In this document: piece after piece, positions 17,115-25,798 of the stretch
How the letters are laid out: each line of letters begins with the position of its first letter
How positions within the stretch are numbered: position 1 is the stretch's first letter
Assembly: GCA_022820665.1 (NCBI GenBank)
Contig: JAJEFB010000044.1
Coordinates: 1-64,000, forward strand
DNA from: Anaerolineae bacterium
Lineage (GTDB): Bacteria > Chloroflexota > Anaerolineae > Aggregatilineales > Phototrophicaceae
Length of the DNA stretch: 64,000 bases
Direction of reading: 5' to 3'
Position numbers and translations under genes: made by a program
Notes under the pieces: generated by a model
Database searches by the model: none
Told to the model about the DNA's origin: nothing
Seen by the model: only the letters and a program-made list of their open reading frames with translations

Positions 17115-17846
17115 GTGCCTGGCATCAGTACTCGGCATCTTGTGCGGAGAGAATTGGCGGAGCAGGGTTACAGCCTGTTGCGCGCCCAGGAGATTGATAT
17201 TGACGACGACTTGCGGGAGTCGTGGTTGAGCCTCTCGATTGATTTTGCAGATCTGCCCCCCGACGAATACTTGCCCGGCGACGGCAAGTATCGTTTTCGC
17301 CGTTATGGACGATTCCGCTTTGCGCCCGGCAGCGGCGAACTGAAGCCCTTGCCGCATGTCGATTATTTCCAGAGCGCCGACATCAATCGCGTGACCGGCG
17401 GCACTATTCGCAAGTTCGCGCCTATGCTGGAGGGCACGTTTGGCAACGCCTTCCTGCGCGAGCTGATTCGCTTCGACTTCGATCAGTTTCCCCTCAGTCT
17501 CGAAGAGAGGGAATCCGTCTGGGAAGTACAGGCGCATCTCATCCGCGTGACTGCCAGCGCGGAGGAGCAGGGTTATCCGACGCCGGAAGGCATTCACCGC
17601 GACGGCGCCGAATATGTTTCGGTGCATTTGGCGGAACGCTTAAACGCCCGGGGCGGCGATGTATCGATCTACGATAATGACAAGCGGCTGCTCGCCAGCT
17701 TCCGTCTGGAAGACGTCATGGATTGCTACCTCTTTCACGACGCGAGCTTGTGGCATCAAGCGAGTCCAATATCTCCAATCGACAAGTTGCATCAAGCCAC
17801 CCGCAGCATCTTGACGTTTGACTATCACTTGAGGTCTGATTGCTAA
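17115..17846 (+). CDS. 2-oxoglutarate/Fe(II) dioxygenase, BsmA / L-isoleucine dioxygenase family
   Basis: A 243-residue protein matching the 2OG-Fe_Oxy_2 family, whose characterised members hydroxylate free aliphatic amino acids. The iron triad is visible as His-X-Asp in EGIHRDGAEYV and a distal His in LWHQASP. An Arg in HQATRSILTFDYH is suited to binding 2-oxoglutarate. PHVDYFQS and GGDVSIYD are typical of the family. I take GTG 17115 as the start: GGAAGGGCGG lies about eleven bases upstream, and further N-terminal residues overlap the aminotransferase. It ends the operon 14435-17846. Combined with the peptidase and aminotransferase, it suggests production or breakdown of a hydroxylated amino acid, but the substrate is unknown. 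Confidence 0.85.
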   Translation: MPGISTRHLVRRELAEQGYSLLRAQEIDIDDDLRESWLSLSIDFADLPPDEYLPGDGKYRFRRYGRFRFAPGSGELKPLPHVDYFQSADINRVTGGTIRKFAPMLEGTFGNAFLRELIRFDFDQFPLSLEERESVWEVQAHLIRVTASAEEQGYPTPEGIHRDGAEYVSVHLAERLNARGGDVSIYDNDKRLLASFRLEDVMDCYLFHDASLWHQASPISPIDKLHQATRSILTFDYHLRSDC

Positions 17847-17928
17847 AAGGGTGGACGGCGCTGAGGAGGGGACGCCTTTTCATCGGGCGAGACATGGCCG
17901 CAAAACTTGAAATTATTTCGGTGATTTT

Positions 17929-17976
17929 CGGGCGACCTGATAGGTCGCGTAGACACTGACCGCCGGTCGCCCCTAC
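17929..17976. repeat. GGGCGACC/GGTCGCCC hairpin with nested 19-base motif
   Basis: CGGGCGACC (17929-17937) pairs with GGTCGCCC (17965-17972), followed by CTACA. The loop contains an exact copy of GGTCGCGTAGACACTGACC. The same hairpin without the insert occurs inside MITE copy C near 27507. No terminal inverted repeats are visible here, so this is a solo module. Confidence 0.55.
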
Positions 17977-18080
17977 AATTTTCGCCATAACATAGACTTG
18001 TGACGACTGGCCTGTCGCCTTCATATTCAATCGTATCAAAGCTGTCGTGTTCTCAGCCTGCTCAGGGGGATGGGGATAGA

Positions 18081-18105
18081 AAAAGTCTGCCCGTGGGCAG
18101 ACTTC
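18081..18105 (-). terminator. Terminator downstream of tRNA-Gln
   Basis: On the minus strand, AAGTCTGCC and GGCAGACTT form a strong hairpin with a four-base loop followed by TTTTTC. It lies about ten bases beyond the tRNA 3-prime end and suits a single-gene tRNA transcript. Confidence 0.75.
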
Positions 18106-18113
18106 ATTTTGCT

Positions 18114-18186
18114 CAGCGAGGAAAGGACTCGAACCTTTAACCTTGTGCTCCAAAGGCACCTGCTCTGCCAATTGAGCTACCTCGCT
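18114..18186 (-). tRNA. tRNA-Gln (anticodon TTG)
   Basis: The cloverleaf reads on the minus strand: acceptor AGCGAGG with CCTCGCT, D arm GCTCAATTGGCAGAGC, anticodon loop CTTTGGA (TTG at 34-36), T arm AAAGG-TTCGAGT-CCTTT. Discriminator is G. CCA is not encoded. The outermost anticodon-stem pair (G-A) does not match. A promoter lies upstream and a terminator downstream. Confidence 0.85.
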
Positions 18187-18199
18187 AGACAGCGCGGGC

Positions 18200-18227
18200 A
18201 TTGTAGCAAAATTGAGGCGTTCTTCAA
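18200..18227 (-). promoter_or_regulatory. Promoter of tRNA-Gln
   Basis: On the minus strand, TTGAAG (-35), 16 bases, TACAAT (-10). The -10 ends 13 bases before the mature tRNA 5-prime end, which fits a short precursor leader. Confidence 0.6.
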
Positions 18228-18237
18228 GTGCGAAATG

Positions 18238-18624
18238 CTAGTCGTTTCCAGCGTTTTCGAACAAATGAACGCCGATGGCTTCATCCAGCGGCACAACAAA
18301 AACGACGCCGCGGTCGCGCTCCAGCAGGTCCCCGAGCACGACCTGCGCCTCATCCAGCAATGCCGGGATCAGTTCTTCGGGTACCACGGATAGCAGGACG
18401 TGATTGGTGTGGCCAATTTCGTGCAGGACATAAGCCATCACGCTGTTCATGGAACTGGCGCTATGCAAAGGCACTTCGAATTTCTCGCGTTGGATTGTCT
18501 CCTTCAATCTACGCAAGCCGACACTCTTGATGATAGTGACGCCCGGCGCGCCGGCCTCTTGCCAGCGATTGGCGACTTCCATGCCACTTTCATTGTCCGA
18601 AGTGATAAGCAGAATTAGCTTCAT
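18238..18624 (-). CDS. PII-like small protein paired with an antiporter
   Basis: A 128-residue soluble protein with an alternating strand/helix pattern like the ferredoxin-like fold of PII signalling proteins: MKLILLITSDNE at the start, GVTIIKSVGL, then HVLLSVVPEELIPALLDEA and GVVFVVPLDEAIGV at the end. The canonical PII T-loop tyrosine is absent, so the family call is structural inference. It starts three bases after the antiporter stop, with GGAG about nine bases upstream, so the two are co-translated. Genes of this type beside cation/proton antiporters are thought to gate them in response to a nucleotide. That role is inference here. Confidence 0.6.
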   Translation of the reverse strand: MKLILLITSDNESGMEVANRWQEAGAPGVTIIKSVGLRRLKETIQREKFEVPLHSASSMNSVMAYVLHEIGHTNHVLLSVVPEELIPALLDEAQVVLGDLLERDRGVVFVVPLDEAIGVHLFENAGND

Positions 18625-18627
18625 CAG

Positions 18628-20016
18628 TTAGTCTCCTGTTGCAGAAGCGGCTAAAAGCGTGGAGTCGTCGCTTGGCTCCTGTTTGGCTTGAAAGACCCAG
18701 CGAACCAGGGGCGGCGTGAGCACGGTGGTCAACAAGATGACCATGAATAGCGAGGCGTAGAGTTCGCTGCCGCCGTCGATGATGCCGCTGCTCAAGCCGA
18801 TCGAGATAATGATTAAACCAACTTCGCCGCGCGAAACCATACATACGCCAACACGCAGGGATTCGCGCAGATTGAAACCGCCCATGAGCGCGCCAAAGCC
18901 GGCGCCCAGCACTTTGCTGATGACAGCCATCAGCAGCAGTATCAGCATGAAGGGCACCGCTTCCATTGGAAAATTGCTGAGATCCGTTTCCAAGCCGACA
19001 TCGACAAAGAAGATGGGAACGAGAAAGACATAAGCCAGGTGGCTCGTCGTTTGCTCGATCTCGCGTTTCATGTTGCGGTTTTGCAGCTTGCTCAAACCGA
19101 CGCCGGCAATGAAGGCGCCGGTGATGGCCGCTACACCGCCCAGGTACTCCGCCGACCAACCAAAGATCAAGGCGCTGGCCAAGGCGAATATGGGTATGCC
19201 GTAAGCCTGCGCAAGTTCCGGGCGTCGTTGAATCCATTGCAAGGCGCGCGGCAGCAAGTACCAGGCGATCAAGAAGGCAACAATAATGTAACCAGCCATC
19301 TGCAAGACAATTACCAGCAATTGGCTAAGGTCGCTTTGGTCCCCTCCACTGCCAGCCAGCACCAGCGTCAGCGAGACCGCCAATATAGCCAAGACATCGT
19401 CGATCAATGCAGTGGCGAGCAGGGCGTTGCCTTCTTTCGTCCGCAGATAACCGAGTTCGAGCAAGACTTGCGCGGAGATGCTGACAGAGGTGGCGGCCAG
19501 CGTCACGCCGGCGAAGAGCGACGGCTGCCAATCGTAGCCTGCCGGCAACAGAACCACAACAGTCAGGGCGACTGGCGCCACGACGCCGAGGATTCCGCCG
19601 AATACCGCCACCTTGCCGACTTTGGCTAATTCGCTCAAATGGACTTCGAGGCCAATGTTGAACATCAGCAGCAGCACGCCCAGTTCCGCGAATTCTTTGA
19701 TGGTTTGTTGCAGGTCGGCGCCTTGGAGAATGTCCCAGTGCAGAAAATCCAATACGGTGGGTCCCAGCAGGACGCCGACGATGAGCTGACCCAAGACGCG
19801 CGGCTGATTCAAGCGCCTTGCCAGCGCGCCTCCTGTCCGCGATGCCAGCAGGATGATCCCGAGAGCGAACATCAGCGGGATAAAGGGGTTTACGCCGCCG
19901 GCTTGATCGCCCGTATTTGCTGCCAGGACGGATAGCTGTGACCCGCCGAGGAGCCAAATCATCACGAATGCGAGCATGAACAGACGCGGGGAAAATTGTC
20001 TGCTCAATCGATTCAA
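18628..20016 (-). CDS. CPA2-family cation:proton antiporter
   Basis: A 462-residue membrane protein with a leader-like first hydrophobic segment and about twelve further helices. Family features: LARRLNQPRVLGQLIVGVLLGPTVLD near 65-90, a second-helix-pair region ELGVLLLMFNIGLEVHLSEL, and the ion-binding motif ATALIDDVLAILAVSL with the Asp-Asp pair. FLVPIFFVDVGLETDL is typical of KefB/NapA relatives. It should exchange Na+ or K+ for H+ across the inner membrane. It lacks the TrkA-N or RCK domain of Kef proteins, leaving the adjacent PII-like gene as a likely regulator. It is divergent from the DgoD-like gene. Confidence 0.87.
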   Translation of the reverse strand: MNRLSRQFSPRLFMLAFVMIWLLGGSQLSVLAANTGDQAGGVNPFIPLMFALGIILLASRTGGALARRLNQPRVLGQLIVGVLLGPTVLDFLHWDILQGADLQQTIKEFAELGVLLLMFNIGLEVHLSELAKVGKVAVFGGILGVVAPVALTVVVLLPAGYDWQPSLFAGVTLAATSVSISAQVLLELGYLRTKEGNALLATALIDDVLAILAVSLTLVLAGSGGDQSDLSQLLVIVLQMAGYIIVAFLIAWYLLPRALQWIQRRPELAQAYGIPIFALASALIFGWSAEYLGGVAAITGAFIAGVGLSKLQNRNMKREIEQTTSHLAYVFLVPIFFVDVGLETDLSNFPMEAVPFMLILLLMAVISKVLGAGFGALMGGFNLRESLRVGVCMVSRGEVGLIIISIGLSSGIIDGGSELYASLFMVILLTTVLTPPLVRWVFQAKQEPSDDSTLLAASATGD

Positions 20017-20041
20017 GTGAGTTCGCCTTCCACTTCATGAA

Positions 20042-20071
20042 TTGAGAATGTGAATCCCATTTGATTATAAT
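20042..20071 (+). promoter_or_regulatory. Sigma-70-type promoter upstream of the DgoD-like gene
   Basis: TTGAGA (20042-20047), 18 bases, TATAAT (20066-20071). Transcription would start near 20078, giving a leader of about 37 bases before GTG 20115. The region lies between divergent genes and may also carry the antiporter promoter on the other strand. Confidence 0.6.
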
Positions 20072-20114
20072 GCAACAGCAAATTTTTGGGTAAAGAAGAT
20101 GAAGGGCGGGAGTG

Positions 20115-21263
20115 GTGAAAATCACCGATTTAGAACTGTTTACGGTAAGACCGCGCTGGCTATTCTTGAAAATCTCGACAGATGAAGGTTACTTCGGCTG
20201 GGGCGAGCCGATCGTTGAAGGGCAGGCCGGCACGGTACGCGGCGCTGTCGAAGATATGTCCGATTATTTGCTTGGGCGAGATCCACTTCAGATCGAAGAT
20301 ATTTGGCAGACGCTGTTTCGCGGCAGATTCTATCGCGGGGGCCCGGTGATGATGAGCGCGATAGCCGGTGTCAATCAGGCGCTGTGGGACATCAAGGGCA
20401 AGTATCACGGCGCGCCGGTTTATGAGTTGCTGGGCGGGAAAGTGAGGGATCGCGTGCAGATCTACGCTGGCGTCCACGGCGACAGTCCCGAAGAGGTTGC
20501 GGCTCACGCCCTGCGCTGCAAGCAGGATGGATTGCGGGCGATCAAAATGGGCGCTGTCCCCGGGGTGCACTATGTAGATGAATTCGGACATATTGACGAC
20601 GCGGTGGCCAGGGTGGCGGCTGCCAGGGAAGCGGTGGGCAATGACTTCAGCATCGCGGTTGATTTTCACGGTCGCGTCCACAAGCCGATGGCCAAGACGC
20701 TCATCCGGGAGCTGGAACCCTTTCATTTAATGTTCGTGGAAGAACCTGTATTGCCCATGCATAACGAGGCGCTGCTCGATCTCAAGCGTTCCACGTCGAT
20801 TCCCATCGCGACCGGCGAACGCATGTATTCGCGCTGGGACTTCAAAGCGATCCTGGCGGCGGGCAGCGTTGATATCATTCAGCCGGACGTATCCCATGCT
20901 GGCGGCATCTCCGAGGTGTTGCGCATCGCCGCCATGGCCGAAGCCTATGACGTTGCGCTTGCGCCTCACTGCCCGCTGGGGCCGATCGCGCTGGCTTCCT
21001 GCTTGCAAGTCGATGCGGTAGCTTATAACGCCTTGATCCAAGAACAGAGCTTGGGCCTCCACTACAACCGCGACGTCGACTTATTGGATTACCTGGCTGA
21101 CAAGTCCATTTTCGATTATCGCGACGGGAGCGTCGATGTGCCTGCCGGTCCCGGGCTGGGAATCGATATTGATGAGGAAAAGGTTCGCGCGGCTGATGAC
21201 CATGACTATCGCTGGAGAAATCCTCTGCTGCGCCGCAAGGACGGCTCAATTGCCGAGTGGTGA
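20115..21263 (+). CDS. Mandelate racemase/enolase-superfamily dehydratase, D-galactonate dehydratase-like
   Basis: A 382-residue acid-sugar dehydratase that would remove water from an aldonate such as D-galactonate to give a 2-keto-3-deoxy product. Metal ligands appear in order: Asp in IAVDFHGRVHK (with the family His), Glu in FVEEPVLP, and Glu in IATGERMYSRWDF. The catalytic His is in VALAPHCPLGPIAL. These match the galactonate dehydratase pattern, with N-terminal MKITDLE. I favour the second of two tandem GTG codons (20115), giving MKITD as in homologues; GAAGGGCGGGA lies just upstream. No other sugar-acid genes adjoin it, so substrate assignment is tentative. Confidence 0.85.
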   Translation: MKITDLELFTVRPRWLFLKISTDEGYFGWGEPIVEGQAGTVRGAVEDMSDYLLGRDPLQIEDIWQTLFRGRFYRGGPVMMSAIAGVNQALWDIKGKYHGAPVYELLGGKVRDRVQIYAGVHGDSPEEVAAHALRCKQDGLRAIKMGAVPGVHYVDEFGHIDDAVARVAAAREAVGNDFSIAVDFHGRVHKPMAKTLIRELEPFHLMFVEEPVLPMHNEALLDLKRSTSIPIATGERMYSRWDFKAILAAGSVDIIQPDVSHAGGISEVLRIAAMAEAYDVALAPHCPLGPIALASCLQVDAVAYNALIQEQSLGLHYNRDVDLLDYLADKSIFDYRDGSVDVPAGPGLGIDIDEEKVRAADDHDYRWRNPLLRRKDGSIAEW

Positions 21264-21432
21264 TGGCTAGACTGGCGGCTCTGTTAATGGGTCGATTGCG
21301 CGTCACTGATAACGCGGATTTCTATACGGTTATGCGGAGCAAGGACTGTAGACGAAGGGAGAAGATCGCGCTTAATCAATCTTAAACTGTTTCTCATCTT
21401 ACCCGGTTATCATAATAGTACAGGAACCTGTC

Positions 21433-22009
21433 ATGGGGGGAATGATGGCGAAGGAACGCATTCTGATCATCGAGGATGAAGCGCGCATCGCACAATTTGT
21501 CGAACGTGGGCTGATCTATGAAGGATTTCATGTGAAAGTGGCGAGTGATGGTCAGGCTGGTCTTAATATTGCGCGAGACAACCCGCCGGATCTCGTGCTC
21601 CTGGATTGGATGCTGGCGCCGACGACTACCTGGTCAAACCATTTTCAATCGACGAATTGATCGCGCGGGTTCGCGCCTTGCTTCGCCGCGCGACGACCAA
21701 CGCCCAGCCCGCAGTGTTGAGATTTGCTGATTTGGCGCTGGATACGGGTACGCATCGCGCCTATCGCAATAATCGGGCAATTGACCTGACTGCTAAGGAA
21801 TATGATCTGCTGGAGTTGTCATGCGCAATCCAGGTCAAGTCCTCACGCGCGATGTGATCTTCGACCGGGTGCGGGGATATGATTTCGGCGGCGGGAGCAA
21901 TATCATTGAAGTATATGTTCGCTACTTGCGCCAGAAGACGGAACATGACAATGAAAGTCGGTTGATTTACACCATGCGCGGTGTGGGCTATGTCTTGAGA
22001 GAGGGCTAA
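21433..22009 (+). pseudogene. Broken OmpR/PhoB-family response regulator
   Basis: Three reading frames together spell one regulator. Frame 1 (from 21433) encodes the receiver start ILIIEDEARIAQFVERGL to LVLLDWML. A second frame resumes at DAGADDYLVKPFSIDELIARV (21606 on) and runs to the start of the DNA-binding domain ([11 protein letters not shown]). A third (21821-22009) gives [16 protein letters not shown] to [10 protein letters not shown]. At the first junction about 38-40 residues of the receiver are missing, where LLDWML and LDAGADD would share TGGATGCTG, consistent with deletion between short direct repeats. A small indel near 21815 causes the second shift. No partner kinase is adjacent. 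It should not make a functional protein. Confidence 0.88.
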
Positions 22010-22054
22010 CCGCTGGCGTTCCGTTGCAAGACCGGCCAATTTTGCTGTGTTTTT

Positions 22055-22081
22055 CGGGCGACTAGATTGGCCGCCCTTACA
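22055..22081. repeat. Solo GGGCGAC/GGCCGCCC hairpin
   Basis: GGGCG-ACTAGATTGGC-CGCCC followed by TTACA matches the hairpin-plus-TACA module of the MITE family but lacks terminal repeats. It sits between the broken response regulator and the oxidoreductase stop, where it might also act as a weak transcription barrier. Confidence 0.4.
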
Positions 22082-22110
22082 TGGCTTGTTCGTATCCTGT
22101 GGGTTACCTG

Positions 22111-23259
22111 TTAGTCAAAGCGCGCGATATCCACTGCTCCAGCAGAAACCCGGTTGAGCAGCTTGTCCACAGCCCGTTCGGCGGAACCGGCGCCCATTGC
22201 CAGACCGTGCCCGGTGAATCCTACAGCGAATCCAACGCGACTCTTGCCCGGCAGGGTTCCGACAAGAGGCAGTCCGTCGACGCTGAAGCCCATGATGCCG
22301 GACCAGCGGTGGGCGACGGGCGCCGTCACATCGGGAAAATATCGGGCAAGGTAGCGATCCAGAAAGGCATGAACATTTGGATTCAGTCGATCTTCAGTGG
22401 TGTTGTCTTCTTCACATTTGTAATGTTGCCGTCCACCGCCCAGCAAGAAACGGCCGTCAAAGGTGCTGCGATAATACATATAGCCATAGTCGCTGTAGCC
22501 GCAATAGGGGACGGGCACATGATCCAGCGGCTCGGTGACCAGGCATTGAGCGCGAGTGGGGATCACTTTGCCGACAAAGAATGGATCAATGGTCGGTGAC
22601 CAGGCGTTGGTGCAAAGCAGCACATGGCGCGCCTCAAATACGAATTGTCGCGTATAAACCAGAACCGCGTCGTCATCATTCTGCTCAATACGATAGAGTT
22701 CATTATTGGGTATCAGTTCGGCGCCGCTCTGCGTCATCACGGATTTGGCCAACAAATAGGGCTGAACACCGGCATCAAGCGGTTGTTCAATGCCGGCATA
22801 AAAGCCGCGCCGCAAGGGGTCTTTGCTATAGTATTCGATATCGATTTTATCTGCCGACAAGGCGGCCGCCGCTAACTCCAGTTCTTTCGCTTCTTCTTCG
22901 CTTTCCGCCAAGAGCATGGAGCCGCTGTTGTCTATGGGCACATCAAAGGGGCTGTCGCGGATGAATTCGCGCCAGAGCGCCATGCTGCGGTTCGAGAGCG
23001 ACCAGAGTTCCAGCGCCGCGTCGTGGCCGTATTCTTCAATGGCGCGATGGTAGTAGATATCGAGACCGCTGATCATGAAGCCGGCGTTGCGTCCACTGGC
23101 GCCCAAGCCAACATCGCGGGCGTCGGTGACTACGACGTCTCGATCGTACGCGTGCCGCGCAAAATAAGCGGCCGCGCTGCCCACCAAGCCGGCGCCAACC
23201 ACCAGAAAATCGACCTCGCGATGTGTCTGCTCGGTTTTCTGCCAGTGGGAAACGGTCAT
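22111..23259 (-). CDS. FAD-dependent oxidoreductase, DAO (glycine/D-amino-acid oxidase) family
   Basis: A 382-residue flavoprotein. The FAD-binding dinucleotide motif is near the N-terminus ([21 protein letters not shown]), followed by [12 protein letters not shown], typical of DAO enzymes in which FAD is often covalently or tightly held. The C-terminal signature reads [22 protein letters not shown] and then [22 protein letters not shown]. It should oxidise an amine or amino acid, producing an imine and passing electrons to oxygen or a carrier. The ribosome site is weak (GGAAAG). It is divergent from the amino-acid ABC binding protein, which may reflect uptake and oxidation of the same compound; that link is inference. 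Confidence 0.85.
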   Translation of the reverse strand: MTVSHWQKTEQTHREVDFLVVGAGLVGSAAAYFARHAYDRDVVVTDARDVGLGASGRNAGFMISGLDIYYHRAIEEYGHDAALELWSLSNRSMALWREFIRDSPFDVPIDNSGSMLLAESEEEAKELELAAAALSADKIDIEYYSKDPLRRGFYAGIEQPLDAGVQPYLLAKSVMTQSGAELIPNNELYRIEQNDDDAVLVYTRQFVFEARHVLLCTNAWSPTIDPFFVGKVIPTRAQCLVTEPLDHVPVPYCGYSDYGYMYYRSTFDGRFLLGGGRQHYKCEEDNTTEDRLNPNVHAFLDRYLARYFPDVTAPVAHRWSGIMGFSVDGLPLVGTLPGKSRVGFAVGFTGHGLAMGAGSAERAVDKLLNRVSAGAVDIARFD

Positions 23260-23418
23260 CGCAATGGCTTTCCGCAGGTCCGGTTAGAAGCCGCATTGCC
23301 GGGCATGCGCCCAACCTGGCAGCCAAGGCTTCTTGGGTTCAATCAATGCCAAGAAGTTTCAAGCTACTGCCAGATGATAACGCCCTTGTCCTGAATAGCC
23401 AAGCGGCGGCCGAACTCT

Positions 23419-23446
23419 TTGAGGAGGAATCGGGGCGTGTTACAAT
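23419..23446 (+). promoter_or_regulatory. Promoter of the amino-acid ABC binding-protein gene
   Basis: TTGAGG (23419-23424), 16 bases, TACAAT (23441-23446), with a start expected near 23453, about 50 bases before ATG 23505. The ribosome site CAGGAGGAG follows. Confidence 0.55.
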
Positions 23447-23504
23447 GAGCGCATCGCGCAATGAGCTGCGCGGACATCCAAGATTCCCAGGAGGAGATCA
23501 AGCG

Positions 23505-24995
23505 ATGAAAAAGTGCTTATTGATCGTTGCAGTTCTATTATTGGCGCTGCCGTTTGCGTCTGTGCTAGCGGACGGGCATTTGCCCGACCTCGGAGGACGG
23601 ACGGTGACGGTGGCGGTGGAGAACGCCTATCCGCCCTTCAACGTGATCGACGAAGAGACGGGCGAGGGCGTCGGCTGGGACTACGATACGCTGGGCGAGA
23701 TTTGCGCGCGGCTGAATTGTGTTCCGGAATACATTGAAACCAGTTGGGAGGGCTTGATCGTCGCGGTCTCGAACGGCGAGTATGACATGGCGGCGGATGG
23801 CATCACGATAACGGAAGAACGGGCGCAGATCGTCGACTATTCCGAGGGCTATATTGATGTCATTCAGCGAATGATGGTGCGCGTTGGCGAGGATCGCTTT
23901 AGCAACGCCGAAGATTTCGTCGCGGGCGATTTCGTCATTGGCGTACAAGTAGCCACGACCAATTACATCGCCGCCGCGGAACTGGTGGACGAAGATCGGA
24001 TCGTCGGTTATGGCGAATTTGGTTTGGCGGTGCAGGCGCTGATCACGGGTGACATTGATGCGGTGGTCATCGATGATGTTGCGGGCCAAGGGTATACGGG
24101 TTTGAACGCCGACAAGATCAAGTTGCTGCCGGATGATCTGATCAAGCAGCAATTGGGTTTCATTTATCCGCAGGGTTCCGAGCTGGTTGAGCCGTTTGAC
24201 ATGGCATTATCGGACATGCGCGCGGACGGCACGTTGGACGCGATCAATGCCAAATGGCTGGGCGACGGCGAAGCGGAAGAAGAGATGATGCTGCCCGATC
24301 TGGATGGGCGCGTGATTATCGTCGCCTCGGAGAACGCCTACCCCCCCTTCAACTTCATTGACGAAGAAACCGGCGAGCTGGATGGCTGGGACTTCGATAC
24401 GCTGGGCGAAATCTGCGAGCGGCTGAATTGCGCGCTGGAATACATCGAAACTGGCTGGGAGGGCATGATTATCGCGGTCTCCAACGGTGAATTCGATCTG
24501 GCGGCCGGCGGCATCACCATAACCGAAGAACGCAAGGAACTCGTCGCCTTTTCCAATGGCTATATCGATATCAACCAGCGCTTGATGGTGCGGATCGGCG
24601 AAGACCGCTTTGCCAATGCCGAAGAATTCGTCGCCGGCGACTTTGTTATCGGCGTGCAGGTCGCCACGACCAACTATATCGCGGCTTCGGATTTGGTAGG
24701 TGAAGAGCGCATCGTTGGTTATGATTCATTTGGCTTCGCCGTGCAGGCTCTGATCTCTGGCGATGTTGACGGCGTCGTGATTGATGATGTGGCTGGCCAA
24801 GGATATGTCGGCGTCAACGCGGAAGACATCAAGCTGCTGCCGGATCTGCTGACGCAAGAGCAGTTAGGTTTCATCTATCCCCTGGATTCCGATCTGGTCG
24901 AACCGATCAACATGGCTTTGGGAAGTATGATGGAAGATGGCACATTGGCTGCTATTAACGCCAAGTGGTTCGGTGACGGCGAAGAAGAGATGTGA
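23505..24995 (+). CDS. Amino-acid ABC transporter binding protein with two tandem SBP domains
   Basis: ATG 23505, eight bases after AGGAGGAG, begins a signal peptide ([22 protein letters not shown]). Two complete family 3 solute-binding domains follow, about 25-260 and 261-496, each opening with [17 protein letters not shown] or a close variant and ending AINAKWxGDGE. The two are very similar (for example [17 protein letters not shown] in both), implying recent duplication. The frame ends at TGA 24993-24995, in the linker before a third copy. Family 3 domains bind polar amino acids outside the cell. A permease gene follows at 25799, but no ATPase is nearby. Typical family members have a single domain of about 250 residues. 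Confidence 0.88.
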   Translation: MKKCLLIVAVLLLALPFASVLADGHLPDLGGRTVTVAVENAYPPFNVIDEETGEGVGWDYDTLGEICARLNCVPEYIETSWEGLIVAVSNGEYDMAADGITITEERAQIVDYSEGYIDVIQRMMVRVGEDRFSNAEDFVAGDFVIGVQVATTNYIAAAELVDEDRIVGYGEFGLAVQALITGDIDAVVIDDVAGQGYTGLNADKIKLLPDDLIKQQLGFIYPQGSELVEPFDMALSDMRADGTLDAINAKWLGDGEAEEEMMLPDLDGRVIIVASENAYPPFNFIDEETGELDGWDFDTLGEICERLNCALEYIETGWEGMIIAVSNGEFDLAAGGITITEERKELVAFSNGYIDINQRLMVRIGEDRFANAEEFVAGDFVIGVQVATTNYIAASDLVGEERIVGYDSFGFAVQALISGDVDGVVIDDVAGQGYVGVNAEDIKLLPDLLTQEQLGFIYPLDSDLVEPINMALGSMMEDGTLAAINAKWFGDGEEEM

Positions 24996-25694
24996 CTGCC
25001 GAATCTCGGTGGCCGGACGGTAACGGTGGCGGTGGAGAACGCCTATCCACCCTTCAACTTCATCGACGATGAAACTGGCGAACCAGCGGGTTGGGATTAT
25101 GACGTCTTGGCGGAAATTTGCGCTCGCTTGGATTGCGCGCCGCAATACATTGAGACCAGTTGGGATGGCATGATCGCCGCTGTCTCCAATGGCGCATACG
25201 ACATGGCGGCCGATGGCATCGCCTACTCGCCCGAGCGGGCGGCTCTCGTCGATTTTTCCGATGCTTATGCCGATGTGTGGCAGCGAATACTTGTGCGGCT
25301 GGATGAAGATCGTTTTGCCAGCGCTGAGGAATTTGTCGCGGGCGGTTACGTTTTTGGCGTGCTGGTCGCCAGTACCGAGTACATTGCGGCCGTGGATTTA
25401 GTCGGCGACGAGCGCATTGTGGTTTACGACTCTGCCGAAGCTGCGGCGGGTTCTCTGGTCGCAGGCGATGTTGACGCTGTGATCTTCGATGAACTGGCAG
25501 GATATGGGTACACCGGTATCCATGCCGACCAAAGCAAAGTGCTGGAGGATATTGTGACAGTTGAAAAGCTGGGTTTTATTTTCCCGCATGGTTCTGAATT
25601 GCTTGAGCCGATCAACAAAGTCTTGGCCAACATGAAAGTGGATGGCTCGCTCGAAGCGATCACAGACAAATGGTTTGGTCGGGATGCCGCATAG
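24996..25694 (+). pseudogene. Third SBP domain, in frame after a TGA codon
   Basis: This 232-codon stretch continues the same reading frame as the binding protein and encodes a full third family 3 domain ([20 protein letters not shown] to [12 protein letters not shown]). The domain 1-2 junction reads [11 protein letters not shown]; the domain 2-3 junction reads EEEM-stop-LPNLGG, so TGA stands where the second Met is. The domain is otherwise intact, with no frameshift. Translated alone (first in-frame start GTG 25026), it would lack a signal peptide. Either the codon is a fresh nonsense mutation, or it is read through to give a three-domain product. SelA is encoded at 10 kb, but a linker is an unlikely site for selenocysteine. 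Confidence 0.6.
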
Positions 25695-25729
25695 CTGATG
25701 AAAGCAGACGGTACTTGAAGCAACCAGTT

Positions 25730-25754
25730 GTGGGACAGGTTAAACCTGTCCCAC
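25730..25754 (+). terminator. Intercistronic hairpin between binding protein and permease
   Basis: GTGGGACAGG and CCTGTCCCAC form a perfect ten-pair stem with loop TTAAA, followed by TTCATATTTG. The U-run is weak, so this is more likely an mRNA-stabilising or partial-termination hairpin, of the kind that keeps binding protein in excess over permease. Confidence 0.5.
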
Positions 25755-25798
25755 TTCATATTTGATAGTTCTCACAGACGAGTTGACTGGAACACTCC

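Noticed and set aside
17115..17846. The long form of the dioxygenase frame starting at 16845
   Set aside because: Its first 90 codons overlap the aminotransferase in another frame and show no conservation; GTG 17115 with an upstream ribosome site fits the family length.
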